This document shows positions 28,732-37,370 of a stretch of DNA of 64,000 nucleotides, in pieces. The notes under the pieces were generated by a model. It made no database searches. It worked only from the letters and a program-made list of their open reading frames with translations, and was not told the origin of the DNA. Source of the DNA: Priestia megaterium. GTDB lineage: Bacteria > Bacillota > Bacilli > Bacillales > Bacillaceae_H. The stretch spans positions 1,765,501 to 1,829,500 of the forward strand of contig NZ_CP023317.1 of the NCBI RefSeq assembly GCF_009497655.1. Direction: 5' to 3'. Numbering within the stretch: the first letter of the stretch is position 1; every line of letters starts with the position of its first letter. The position numbers were made by a program, and so were the translations under genes.

Positions 28732-29493
28732 TTATTTTGTAGTTGGTTCAGAATAAGGAAAGATAGGGTCTTTTAAGCTAAACTCACGCGTGCCTTCTTC
28801 GATAAGACCCACTGTTTTATCGCTATCGTAGAGGGCTAACAGAAATTCAGCCATTTCTTTTGACGTGTGATACTTAGCAACTTTCCCCTTATACTCAAAG
28901 CTGTCTGTACCAAACGAGCGCTGAGCAAATTCTGTTTCCGTAGCAGCAGGGGCTAATACTTTTGCCTGCATTTTAGCTCCTTTTGTTTTTAGTTCCTGAG
29001 CTATGCCTTCTGTAAATGCACTTACATAAAATTTTGTGGCGGAATACGTAATGGAAGTAGCTACTACGTTATAGCCTGCTCTTGAAGAAATATTGATAAG
29101 CTGTGTGCCTTCAACGTTTTCATAATCTTTTACAAATAAAGATGAAAGAATGGTTAATGCCTCGATATTTAAATGAAGCATTTTCTCCACTTTATTTAAA
29201 TCTTGATCTGCAATCAAACTAAAATCTCCAAAGCCTGCGTTGTTAATAAACGTTTCTAGTTCATAACCTTGCAACGACTTATAAAACTCATGCGCGTTTT
29301 CTGCAGTTGATAAATCAACAGATTTAATAACAACGTCGACGTTCTGATGGTTACTTGTAATTTCAGTTTTTAACTCTTCTAATTTATCTTCTCGGCGAGC
29401 AGCTAAGATAAGGTTTTTGCCACGCTTTGCAAACGCGAGAGCCGTTTCATATCCAATTCCTGAACTTGCTCCGGTGATGACTGTATATTTCAT
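28732..29493 (-). CDS. Short-chain dehydrogenase/reductase
   Basis: 253 aa from ATG 29493, behind AAAGGAGA; the longer frame from 29547 lacks a site. Rossmann motif TGASSGIG near the N-terminus, NNAG (FINNAGFGDFSL) and the catalytic SS...YSATK (ISSRAGYNVV, then TYSATKFYVSAF). It resembles the DltE/YqjQ-type SDR group. NADP(H) preference is likely from ARR after beta-2. Substrate unknown. Single gene. Confidence 0.88.
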   Translation of the reverse strand: MKYTVITGASSGIGYETALAFAKRGKNLILAARREDKLEELKTEITSNHQNVDVVIKSVDLSTAENAHEFYKSLQGYELETFINNAGFGDFSLIADQDLNKVEKMLHLNIEALTILSSLFVKDYENVEGTQLINISSRAGYNVVATSITYSATKFYVSAFTEGIAQELKTKGAKMQAKVLAPAATETEFAQRSFGTDSFEYKGKVAKYHTSKEMAEFLLALYDSDKTVGLIEEGTREFSLKDPIFPYSEPTTK

Positions 29494-29791
29494 GTGTATG
29501 TCTCCTTTTATCACAAATTTATCCCACTGATTAGCAGCGGGATGCATTCGAAATGAAGTTCATTATCTTTGTCTAATATTCCACGCGTATACTTGTATTA
29601 AACATACTAAATCACCTAAAGTTGTTACCCAACGCAGAGCATAACTTACTCTATGAATTTGTACCACTAAAGAGTGAAGAGAAAAATAATGAAAGACATA
29701 TATGAAAGATAAGATACATAATAAAAGGATTATTTTGTGATATAACGAAATAGAGAGTATATACATCAGAAATAGAGAGAGGGTAAACTCC

Positions 29792-30760
29792 GTGAATACT
29801 TTATGTTCCTTTTTTATGAATCCAGTTTTAAGCGCTTCAACTTTTTTAATAGAATTACAGAGTGCGTTCTTTCGCCCTATTTGGAAAGAGTATAATTATG
29901 ATGATTACTTTACCTACAAGGTATATGTTCCAAGTACATATACTGGGTTAAGTAAAGTACCATTAATCGTTATGCTTCATGGATGTCAACAAGACGCAGA
30001 TGATTTTGCTGCGGGTACGGAAATGAATAAGCTAGCGGAAGAAAAAGGTTTTATTGTTCTCTATCCCCAAATGAATTACTTTGCTAATTCCAACGGGTGC
30101 TGGAATTGGTTTTATGAGTATAACCAGTTTCGCGGTAATGGAGAGCCAGACATAATAAAAGATATGATTGATCACATAACCACTAAATATGCGATTGATT
30201 CTACTAATATCTACCTTGCTGGCATGTCAGCTGGAGGCTTTATGGCGAATGTGATGGCTATTGCTTATCCTGATATATTTAAAGCGGTAGGCATTCATTC
30301 AGCAGGCAGTAATGCGTATGCTGTAGACCTCATAACAGCCGGAGAAGTTATGCTATATGGATCTCTAAATCCTGAATTTGACGGTGATGAAGCTTATAAG
30401 AAAATGGGACCTTACGCACGGCCTGTTCCCATCATTACGTTTCATGGCCAATCAGATACAACAGTTAATCCAATTAATGCGTCTACATTAATTCAGCAGT
30501 GGATTTATACATATAAGCATTTCGGTATCGACCTACATGAAAATGCTGCTTCTTACACTTCAAGGGAAAACGAAAATCATTATAGTTACATAACTTATGA
30601 CTACGTAGATGCAGAAAATAAAATCTGGATGAAAAAAATTATGGTAGAGGATATGGGGCATGCATGGTCAGGTGGAAATGACAATGGATCAGATACTGAT
30701 TCAAAAGGTCCTAATGCTTCAAAAATGATGTGGGATTTTTTTGAGGCACAGAATGATTAA
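29792..30760 (+). CDS. PHB depolymerase-family esterase
   Basis: 322 aa from GTG 29792 behind GAGAGGG. Alpha/beta-hydrolase with oxyanion LHGCQQDADDFA, nucleophile elbow GMSAGG (Ser near residue 147), and C-terminal DMGHAWSGG with the catalytic His. Conserved NGCWNWF matches the type-LpqC/PHB-depolymerase family. The N-terminal 20 residues are hydrophobic but not a clear signal peptide, so location is uncertain. Known members cleave polyhydroxybutyrate or feruloyl-type esters. P. megaterium stores PHB, making an internal or released depolymerase plausible. Confidence 0.8.
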   Translation: MNTLCSFFMNPVLSASTFLIELQSAFFRPIWKEYNYDDYFTYKVYVPSTYTGLSKVPLIVMLHGCQQDADDFAAGTEMNKLAEEKGFIVLYPQMNYFANSNGCWNWFYEYNQFRGNGEPDIIKDMIDHITTKYAIDSTNIYLAGMSAGGFMANVMAIAYPDIFKAVGIHSAGSNAYAVDLITAGEVMLYGSLNPEFDGDEAYKKMGPYARPVPIITFHGQSDTTVNPINASTLIQQWIYTYKHFGIDLHENAASYTSRENENHYSYITYDYVDAENKIWMKKIMVEDMGHAWSGGNDNGSDTDSKGPNASKMMWDFFEAQND

Positions 30761-30845
30761 ATAAAATATGAACGAACGATCAAGATGTACTACTAAATAA
30801 CATCTGCCTTCATTTTTTTGAAACAAATAATTGTCGATCAACAGT

Positions 30846-30876
30846 AAAAAAGGATCTTATCGAAAGATCCTTTTTC
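30846..30876. terminator. Bidirectional terminator
   Basis: Stem AGGATCTT/AAGATCCT (30851-30858 with 30864-30871), flanked by A and T runs. It lies between the esterase gene and the convergent Spo0E-like gene. Confidence 0.85.
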
Positions 30877-30895
30877 TGTTATCAACCAGCATTTC

Positions 30896-31051
30896 TTAAC
30901 AAGTAGCTTCAAACCGATTTAACAATACATCTAGATCCTGACTGATTTTAATCGTATTACTACTTGTAAACCCTTCTTCTAGGGCAATCATCATCATCAT
31001 TTTTCGTATAAATTCTATCTTTATCAGCAGTAGCCTACATTTGAAACACAT
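30896..31051 (-). CDS. Spo0E-family aspartyl-phosphate phosphatase (51 aa)
   Basis: Read by eye on the minus strand: GGAGG 7 nt before ATG 31051, 51 codons to TAA at 30896. The sequence has the Spo0E helical hairpin: LLIKIEFIRKMMMMIAL then EEGFTSSNTIKISQDLDVLL, and ends NRFEATC. Family members dephosphorylate Spo0A~P with an SQxLD motif; here it reads SQDLD. They delay sporulation or tune related response regulators. Single small gene followed by a terminator. Confidence 0.85.
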   Translation of the reverse strand: MCFKCRLLLIKIEFIRKMMMMIALEEGFTSSNTIKISQDLDVLLNRFEATC

Positions 31052-31542
31052 TAAGTTTCCTCCACTTGCCACGTCATTTTAAAGGTTTAAATTATTGAAT
31101 TTTTTATGTAAAAACGGTTCAAATCTAAAAATAGAACCTAAAAAATATAGTAACAAATAGATAGTGTCGAAGTCTGTCGTATTTTGAATTCAGATATTTT
31201 CATTTAAAAAGAATTGACTCTTAAACGTTTTGCTGGAAGCTGCGCTCTGTCTTAATTATGATTGTTCCACCGGTTGTAAATAACTGACGGAGTAACAGAG
31301 CTTACCCTGTTTTTTGGATATAGGCATAATCAGATTACATTTAGGCATGTTAACATAAGATTGGACTTATTTAAGTTAGTCAACTTTAAACCAAAACATA
31401 TCTTTTTTTCATTTATTGGTTTCTGTTTAACTATTTATGGGTATCGGGCACTGACAAATAAAGATAAATGATAGGTGAGGGCCGTTTCTAACCGCTATAG
31501 ACTTTGTAAAAAGCGCAACAAAAAAGCGTCTGTTAAGACGCT
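31052..31542. other. Gene-free stretch with a possible orphan sigma-B promoter
   Basis: No ORF with a ribosome site was found on either strand. GTTTCT (31419-31424), 14 bp, GGGTAT (31439-31444) resembles a sigma-B promoter (GTTTAA-N12-15-GGGTAT) on the plus strand, but no gene follows before the hairpin at 31523. A stress-induced small RNA of about 100 nt is conceivable. Confidence 0.3.
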
Positions 31543-31545
31543 TTA
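31517..31545 (-). terminator. Terminator of the 46-aa gene
   Basis: Stem AAAGCGTCT/AGACGCTTT (31523-31531 with 31536-31544). On the minus strand it is followed by TTTTTTGTTG and begins at the stop codon of the small gene. Confidence 0.75.
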
Positions 31546-31683
31546 TATATAATACATATACTGCTCTTCTTTATTGGCATTTGTTGTTTCATGGATTATT
31601 TCTTCCGGGATATTGGACGTCCGGTTAGTAAAAAGCATAAACAACGCAATAATTGATGCCACAAAACCTAAAGTAACAATCAC
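31543..31683 (-). CDS. 46-aa single-helix membrane peptide
   Basis: GTG 31683 lies 7 nt after GGGAGGG. It encodes MIVTLGFVASIIALFMLF (one membrane helix), then a polar tail with TNRTSNIPEEII and EEQYMYYI. A terminator overlaps its end. Good ribosome site, helix and terminator together support a real small protein. No family recognised. Confidence 0.7.
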   Translation of the reverse strand: MIVTLGFVASIIALFMLFTNRTSNIPEEIIHETTNANKEEQYMYYI

Positions 31684-32207
31684 AATAAATCCCTCCCTTT
31701 AGAATATATATTCTACTTTCATCTTCATTTTCCTATATTTATTTTATACCCTTATTTTATTTTCTCAACACATAGAATAAAAAGAGTGTATGCATCGCCT
31801 GAATATCCATCCAAAGTAAATACAATCAAGGGAGCTTAAAACAGACATTTCACTTAAAAAAGTAGGAAACCATAAAGATTTCTTCGTATTCGGGGCATGA
31901 ATCATTAAAATTATTAATCATTAAGATAACTTATTTATATTGTACGAATGAAAGAAATTTATATATATTAAAAATACGAAATATTCATTAAATTATACGA
32001 GGGTTTGTTTTAAGTTAAAAAGAAAGAAGCTGCTGCTTTAAAGGCAACAAGTAAGCAGTATAAGATTAGGGAGTTACACGAAATATAAAAGTTATAGAAA
32101 TGAATACAAGTAGAATTCTTTTTGCTCAAATATTCACATAGTTTTCATTCGTAAAAAAGACTGAAAATTTTGATAATAAATTTCACTTTTATTAAGGGGG
32201 ACTTTTT
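31684..32207. other. Gene-free stretch before gapN
   Basis: AT-rich, no ORF with a ribosome site, no riboswitch-like fold recognised. A GATAAT at 32172-32177, 31 bp before the gapN ATG, could be a -10 element, but its -35 is weak. The upstream part holds the unseen promoter of the 46-aa gene on the minus strand. Confidence 0.4.
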
Positions 32208-33659
32208 ATGACAACAACGGTTTTAAATGTATCAACTTATTCTTTTTATCTTAACGGTGAGTGGAAAGAAAGCAAATCAGGGCAGACGATCGATATTGTT
32301 TCTCCATACCGTCATGATGTGATTGGAAAAGTGCAGGCTATCACAAAAGAAGAAGTCGATGAAGCGGTACATGCCGCACAGAAAGCTCAGAAGGAGTGGG
32401 CGGAAACTTCTCTGCAAGACCGTGCCAAATATTTATATAAGTGGGCAGATGAGCTGGTAAAAATGCAGAGTGAAATTGCCGAAATTATTATGAGAGAAGT
32501 TGGAAAAAGCTTAAAAGATGCAAGGAATGAAGTCGTGCGCACAGCTGATTTTATTCGCTATACAGTTGAAGAAGCCCTTCATATGAATGGAGAAAGCATG
32601 AAAGGAGATAGTTTTCCTGGAGGTTCTAAGTCTAAAGTTGCCATTGTTGAACGCGTGCCTTTAGGCGTGGTACTTGCGATTCCTCCATTTAATTATCCGG
32701 TAAATTTGTCAGCTGCTAAGCTTGCGCCTGCGCTTATTTCAGGAAATGCAGTTATCTTCAAACCCGCAACGCAAGGAGCGATCAGCGGTATTAAGATGAT
32801 TGAAGCTCTTGATCAAGCAGGTATTCCACAAGGACTTGTAAACGTCGTAACGGGTCGCGGATCTGTAATTGGTGATTACTTGGTTGAACATAAAGGCATT
32901 AACATGATTTCGTTTACCGGAGGAACAAATACGGGTACTCAGTTAGCTAAAAAGGCAGGCATGATTCCTCTTGTACTAGAACTTGGAGGAAAAGACCCGG
33001 GTATTGTATGTGAAGATGCAGATTTACAGGAAGCAGCAAAACATATTATAAGCGGAGCATTTTCTTATTCGGGTCAGCGCTGTACAGCTATTAAACGTGT
33101 ACTTGTACATGAAAAAGTGGCAAACGAGCTGGTCGACATCCTAAAAGAAGAAGTACATAAACTATCAGTTGGTTCTCCTGAAGATGGATGCACAATCGTT
33201 CCATTAATTGATAGTAAGGCAGCGGACTTTATTCAAATTTTAATTGCAGACGCGCTCGGAAAAGGTGCAGAAGTTGTGACTGGGAACAAGCGTGAAGGCA
33301 ACCTTATCTATCCTACTCTTTTAGATGACGTGAATGATACTATGCGCGTAGCATGGGAAGAACCATTTGGTCCTGTGTTACCAATTATCCGCGTCGCTTC
33401 TGACCAAGAAGCCATTGACATCGCAAACGAATCAGAATTCGGCTTACAAGCAAGCGTTTTCACAAAAGATATTAATAAAGCCTTCTCAATTGCAAATAAA
33501 ATGGAAGTCGGTTCCGTTCAAATCAACGGCCGCACAGAACGCGGCCCTGATCATTTTCCTTTTATCGGCGTAAAAGGATCCGGTATGGGCGCTCAAGGTA
33601 TTCGTAAAAGTATTGAATCGATGACTCGTGAAAAAGTAACGGTATTAAACCTTCAATGA
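32208..33659 (+). CDS. gapN: NADP-dependent non-phosphorylating glyceraldehyde-3-phosphate dehydrogenase
   Basis: 483 aa; AAGGGGG before ATG. Aldehyde dehydrogenase superfamily: general base Glu258 in LVLELGGKDP and nucleophile Cys292 in SGQRCTAIKR. RCTAIKR and the N-terminal YLNGEWKES block are typical of GapN. It oxidises glyceraldehyde-3-phosphate directly to 3-phosphoglycerate and makes NADPH, bypassing one ATP step. Single-gene unit with long upstream region and terminator at 33715. Alternative: another ALDH of the lactaldehyde type. Confidence 0.9.
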   Translation: MTTTVLNVSTYSFYLNGEWKESKSGQTIDIVSPYRHDVIGKVQAITKEEVDEAVHAAQKAQKEWAETSLQDRAKYLYKWADELVKMQSEIAEIIMREVGKSLKDARNEVVRTADFIRYTVEEALHMNGESMKGDSFPGGSKSKVAIVERVPLGVVLAIPPFNYPVNLSAAKLAPALISGNAVIFKPATQGAISGIKMIEALDQAGIPQGLVNVVTGRGSVIGDYLVEHKGINMISFTGGTNTGTQLAKKAGMIPLVLELGGKDPGIVCEDADLQEAAKHIISGAFSYSGQRCTAIKRVLVHEKVANELVDILKEEVHKLSVGSPEDGCTIVPLIDSKAADFIQILIADALGKGAEVVTGNKREGNLIYPTLLDDVNDTMRVAWEEPFGPVLPIIRVASDQEAIDIANESEFGLQASVFTKDINKAFSIANKMEVGSVQINGRTERGPDHFPFIGVKGSGMGAQGIRKSIESMTREKVTVLNLQ

Positions 33660-33714
33660 TTGAATTCCATGAGCTATCCAATCGACCCAGTAGAATGTAG
33701 AGAATCTCATGGAA

Positions 33715-33746
33715 AAAAGCCTGTGCTCCAAAAAGCACAGGCTTTT
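33715..33746. terminator. Bidirectional terminator
   Basis: Stem AAAAGCCTGTGCT/AGCACAGGCTTTT (33715-33727 with 33734-33746) between convergent gapN and the 98-aa gene. Confidence 0.9.
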
Positions 33747-33764
33747 AAACGTCTTATTTGTCTA

Positions 33765-34061
33765 TCACTCGATTCCGTCTTTATAGTTCTTATGCCAGTT
33801 TTTATCCCCTTTGTGCTCGATATCTTCAACGGTTTTTTCGAGCTCTGACATAATGAGTGTTTTTACTTCATAGATGGTATCAAAAAAAGCTTTCTCTTCA
33901 TCCGGATTCGGCTTTATTTTGGCTGCTGCCGAAATATCAACATATCTGCGATGTTCAGTTGTTAATTTATCAAGCGCATCAAAAATATGAGAGGTCAGAA
34001 CAGCAACCTCCTTATGATTATCAGGCAGTTTTTCTTTTAATGTTTCAATTCTTTTATCCAT
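33765..34061 (-). CDS. Helical hypothetical protein, 98 aa
   Basis: GGGG 8 nt before ATG 34061. Charged, all-helical and soluble (MDKRIETLKEKLPDNHKEVA, later DEEKAFFDTIYEVKTL). Convergent with gapN and sharing its terminator. No family recognised. Confidence 0.65.
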   Translation of the reverse strand: MDKRIETLKEKLPDNHKEVAVLTSHIFDALDKLTTEHRRYVDISAAAKIKPNPDEEKAFFDTIYEVKTLIMSELEKTVEDIEHKGDKNWHKNYKDGIE

Positions 34062-34353
34062 GTTAAAGTCCCCCTATAACGTGTTGTATTTATGTAACTT
34101 TCCCACTAATAAAAACGAATAACCTTAAATAGCAAAAATTCATGGGAATTAGCACGTGAAACAAAATTATACTACAGGATATCATGTTAAAGTGAAAAAA
34201 CGGTGAAATGAGTGGATATATTTTCAATATAGAGAAGTTTGTACTAATAAAAGAAGAGGTCATTTAGCAGGTAACCTTTGTCCGTGTTTTCAAGCCTTGC
34301 CTATATTTAATCGATATAAAGCTTTTTTTAAAATATTTGTGAGTTGATTCATT

Positions 34354-34381
34354 TTGCATCAAAACAATTTTTTGATATATT
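34354..34381 (+). promoter_or_regulatory. Likely regulator promoter with internal dyad
   Basis: TTGCAT (34354-34359), 16 bp, TATATT (34376-34381). An inverted repeat ATCAAAA/TTTTGAT (34358-34364 with 34370-34376) fills the spacer and could be an autoregulatory operator. The ATG is 36 bp further. The rest of the gap 34062-34417 shows nothing else. Confidence 0.4.
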
Positions 34382-34417
34382 ATAGATGTGTTTAAAAATG
34401 CAACAGAAGGTGATTGA

Positions 34418-36190
34418 ATGGAAGTACTGGCTATCGCTCCTTATAACGGTTTAAAAGAGCTAATGATTACCCTAGGAGAAAAAGAAGAATTCGAGTTGCA
34501 AGTAGAGATAGGTGATTTAGAAGAAGGCCTGACTCTTGCTAAAGATGCAATACATAATGGCATAGATATCATCATCAGTCGAGGAGGAACGGCGGAACTC
34601 ATCCAAAGAGAGTTGACTATCCCGGTTGTTGAAATTGAAGTTTCTGGTTACGATATGCTTCGCGTGCTGACGCTTGCTAAGGGTTACCCAGGAAAAAAAG
34701 CAATTGTTGGGTTCTCTCCTATTTCAGAAGGAGCTTCTACAATTTGTGAAATACTAGATATCAATATGTCTGCATACAAAGTCAAAAGCGAGAAAGAAAT
34801 CGAGCCTATTTTAGTTCAATTACAGCAAGATGGATATACAAATATTATTGGAGATGCCATTACGGTAAAAATAGCTGAAAAGCTTGGACTCAATGGTATA
34901 TTGCTGACTTCTGGAAAAGAAAGTGTTTTAAAATCTTTTCAAAATGCAAAGAAAATATATGGATTTCTTTCGTCTTTCAAAAAAAATTACTTGATGTCTT
35001 ATGATATTATTCAACATGAAATGGAAGGAATTGTTGTATACAATTCAACGTCTCAAGCTATTTTTTCTAATCCTTATTTTAATAAGAATTTTATTGACAG
35101 CTTTAAACAAAACCTCAATGTAGAAGAGGCTGTAAAGACTGTATGTAACACAGGTTCTTTTGAAACAGTCTTTAGTAGGGATGATGACTTTTGGACAGTA
35201 AAAGGATATCCTCTGGAAACCTCACATTCAAAATTGATTATGTTTCGCATTAATCAATATAAGTCCAATGAAAATCAAGGTATAGATGGAATCTCAATTG
35301 TGTCTTTACAAAACGAAGCAAGCTCTGCAAGTAACCTTACTACTATCGTCACAAAAAATGAGAGAATGCAAGGTGTTTTAAAAGCTGCAACTATTTATGC
35401 TAATACGGAAGAACCTGTATGGATTAGCGGTGAAGAAGGAACTGGAAAAGAACGACTAGCAAAGCTTATTCATGTTAATAGTGAAAGACGTGAATATCCA
35501 CTGCTTATTATAGATTGTGAAGTTCTCTCAAAAGCACAGTGGGCGCGCCTTCTAGACAAAAGTTCCTATGATGATTTATTAGCCCATAATCCGCATGGAA
35601 GCGTTATTTTAAACAATATAGATTTTTTAGAATTGGATACTCAAAAACAATTAGCGAGTTATTTAAAAAAGAATTCAACTACGTGCCGTTTTATAACTTT
35701 ATCGCGTAAAAGTATCGAATACTTAACTGAAACACAGCGTTTTGATCAAGAGTTGTATTATTTATTAGCTAGTTTAACCTTGGATCTTCCTTCATTAACA
35801 GAAAGAAAAGAAGATATCGAAAGCTTAGCTCTTTTCTTTATCGGAGAATACAATATAAAATTCGGCAAGCAAATCGTAGGGATACGTAGCGATGCAAACG
35901 AAAACTTAAAGAATTTTGAATGGACTGGTAATATAAAGCAGCTAAAACAGATTATTAAAGAGAGTGTACTATTAGCTGAAGGGGCTTTTTTAGAGCTTCA
36001 TGATCTAAAGAAAGTAATAAGTACCATTCGCGTTACAAGTGACAATCAGGAAATTGATTTAAACGGAACGTTAGAAGAAATCGAACGAAAAATCATAAAA
36101 AGAATATGGTTAGAAGAGGGTATGAATCAAACAAAGACAGCTGAAAGGTTAGGTATAAATCGAACCACTCTGTGGCGGAAACTAAAATAA
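34418..36190 (+). CDS. PrpR-N/AAA+/Fis regulator lacking the GAFTGA loop
   Basis: 590 aa; AGGTG before ATG. N-terminal PrpR_N sensor domain (about 1-185; DIIISRGGTAELIQRE), middle segment, then an AAA+ domain with Walker A SGEEGTGKER near residue 335 but no GAFTGA and a degenerate Walker B (VILNNIDFLE). The C-terminus has a Fis-type helix-turn-helix (NQTKTAERLGINRTTLWRKL). GAFTGA is needed to contact sigma-54, so this protein probably acts as a sigma-54-independent activator or repressor. It is next to the catabolic operon, whose promoter is sigma-A type. The inducer is likely a small acid. Confidence 0.85.
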   Translation: MEVLAIAPYNGLKELMITLGEKEEFELQVEIGDLEEGLTLAKDAIHNGIDIIISRGGTAELIQRELTIPVVEIEVSGYDMLRVLTLAKGYPGKKAIVGFSPISEGASTICEILDINMSAYKVKSEKEIEPILVQLQQDGYTNIIGDAITVKIAEKLGLNGILLTSGKESVLKSFQNAKKIYGFLSSFKKNYLMSYDIIQHEMEGIVVYNSTSQAIFSNPYFNKNFIDSFKQNLNVEEAVKTVCNTGSFETVFSRDDDFWTVKGYPLETSHSKLIMFRINQYKSNENQGIDGISIVSLQNEASSASNLTTIVTKNERMQGVLKAATIYANTEEPVWISGEEGTGKERLAKLIHVNSERREYPLLIIDCEVLSKAQWARLLDKSSYDDLLAHNPHGSVILNNIDFLELDTQKQLASYLKKNSTTCRFITLSRKSIEYLTETQRFDQELYYLLASLTLDLPSLTERKEDIESLALFFIGEYNIKFGKQIVGIRSDANENLKNFEWTGNIKQLKQIIKESVLLAEGAFLELHDLKKVISTIRVTSDNQEIDLNGTLEEIERKIIKRIWLEEGMNQTKTAERLGINRTTLWRKLK

Positions 36191-36222
36191 AATTTCCTAT
36201 ATGTATTCTATTGAGTCAAATT

Positions 36223-36267
36223 TAAAAACCACTTTATCTATAAGTTAGTAAAGATAAAGTGGTTTTT
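36223..36267 (+). terminator. Rho-independent terminator
   Basis: Stem AAAAACCACTTTATCT/AGATAAAGTGGTTTTT (36224-36239 with 36252-36267), separating the regulator from the operon it probably controls. Confidence 0.92.
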
Positions 36268-36321
36268 GTTGTTTAATTTTTAAACAATTCAGAAAATATT
36301 AAATTTTATTTTCTTTAACTG

Positions 36322-36350
36322 TTGATTAATTAAACATTTATGTATATAAT
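36322..36350 (+). promoter_or_regulatory. Sigma-A promoter of the sugar-acid operon
   Basis: TTGATT (36322-36327), exactly 17 bp, TATAAT (36345-36350). It lies 99 bp before the aldolase gene. Confidence 0.7.
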
Positions 36351-36356
36351 TCAAAT

Positions 36357-36370
36357 TGTAAACGTTTTTA
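36357..36370 (+). promoter_or_regulatory. cre (CcpA) site at the start point
   Basis: TGTAAACGTTTTTA fits the cre consensus TGWAANCGNTNWCA at all but the penultimate base (TA for CA). It covers the predicted transcription start of the promoter at 36322, so CcpA would repress when glucose is present. Confidence 0.6.
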
Positions 36371-36448
36371 AAAAAGTGAATTGTACATAAATGTTGCAAA
36401 AATAAACAATTAACTAAATGCAAATAGATAGTGTAGGGAGGAAGGAAT

Positions 36449-37339
36449 ATGGAGTTAAAAGGAATTATTCCAGCGTTATTAACGCCTTTAACAAAAGAGC
36501 AGAAAATAAACGAACCGGTACTGCGTCAATTAACTAGTCATCTTATTGAATCAGGTGTCCATGGCATTTTTGCTTTAGGAACAAATGGTGAATTTCATCT
36601 CTTCACAAAAGAAGAGAAATTAAAAATTGCTCAAGTGATCATTGATGAGGTCAAAGGAAGAATCCCCGTAATTGTTGGTACGGGAGGGAACAGTACAGAA
36701 GAAGTTATTGAATTATCAAAGCAGATGGAAAACCTTGGAGCAAATGCTCTTTCTGTTATTACTCCTTACTTTGTTACACCAACTCAAGAAGAAGTGATCG
36801 TTCATTTTCAGCAAATAGCAGAAGAAACATCATTACCAGTTCTTTTATACAATATCCCTTCAAAAACGGGAATGAGCTTAGAGCCCGATACTGTCGCCAA
36901 GCTAGCGGACGTTCCTAATATAGTAGGAATTAAAGATAGCAGCGGCAGCTTCGAAAATATCAAAAACTATATTCATGTAACAAAAGACAAAGACTTTTCC
37001 GTGTTTGCGGGAACGGATTCTTTAATACTAAAGACCTTAGAAGCAGGAGGAGTAGGAGCAGTTGCTGCAACTGCAAATATGGTCCCTGATATTGTCGTAT
37101 CTATTTACACCAGCTGGTTAAAGGGATTTAATAACGAAGCGGAAGAAGCTCAAAAAAAATTACAGCCTCTTCGAGACACATTCCAATACGGTACGCTTCC
37201 ATCGGCTTTGAAAAAAGCTGTAGAACTATATGGAATTCCGGTAGGCCCTCCTAAACTGCCAGTCTCTGAACTATCAGGAGAGGGACTTGAAAAGGTAAAA
37301 GAAATGGTTGCGGGCTATAAAAAACAGAATGCACTTTAA
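36449..37339 (+). CDS. DapA/NanA-superfamily aldolase
   Basis: 296 aa; GGGAGGAAGG before ATG. TIM-barrel class I aldolase with ALGTNGEFHLF (carboxylate-binding GTNGE), YNIPSKTG (catalytic Tyr) and VGIKDSSGSF (Schiff-base Lys). The TNGE form, not TTGE as in biosynthetic DapA, and the catabolic setting argue for a 2-keto-3-deoxy-acid or similar aldolase that releases pyruvate, not lysine synthesis. First gene of the operon. Exact substrate unknown. Confidence 0.85.
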   Translation: MELKGIIPALLTPLTKEQKINEPVLRQLTSHLIESGVHGIFALGTNGEFHLFTKEEKLKIAQVIIDEVKGRIPVIVGTGGNSTEEVIELSKQMENLGANALSVITPYFVTPTQEEVIVHFQQIAEETSLPVLLYNIPSKTGMSLEPDTVAKLADVPNIVGIKDSSGSFENIKNYIHVTKDKDFSVFAGTDSLILKTLEAGGVGAVAATANMVPDIVVSIYTSWLKGFNNEAEEAQKKLQPLRDTFQYGTLPSALKKAVELYGIPVGPPKLPVSELSGEGLEKVKEMVAGYKKQNAL

Positions 37340-37370
37340 AATAAACTAACTATAAGGGAAAGAGGTTAAA

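Noticed and set aside
30770-32207. CRISPR array, tRNA or transposon in the low-coding stretch
   Set aside because: No regular repeats, cloverleaf or terminal inverted repeats; content is two small genes and terminators.
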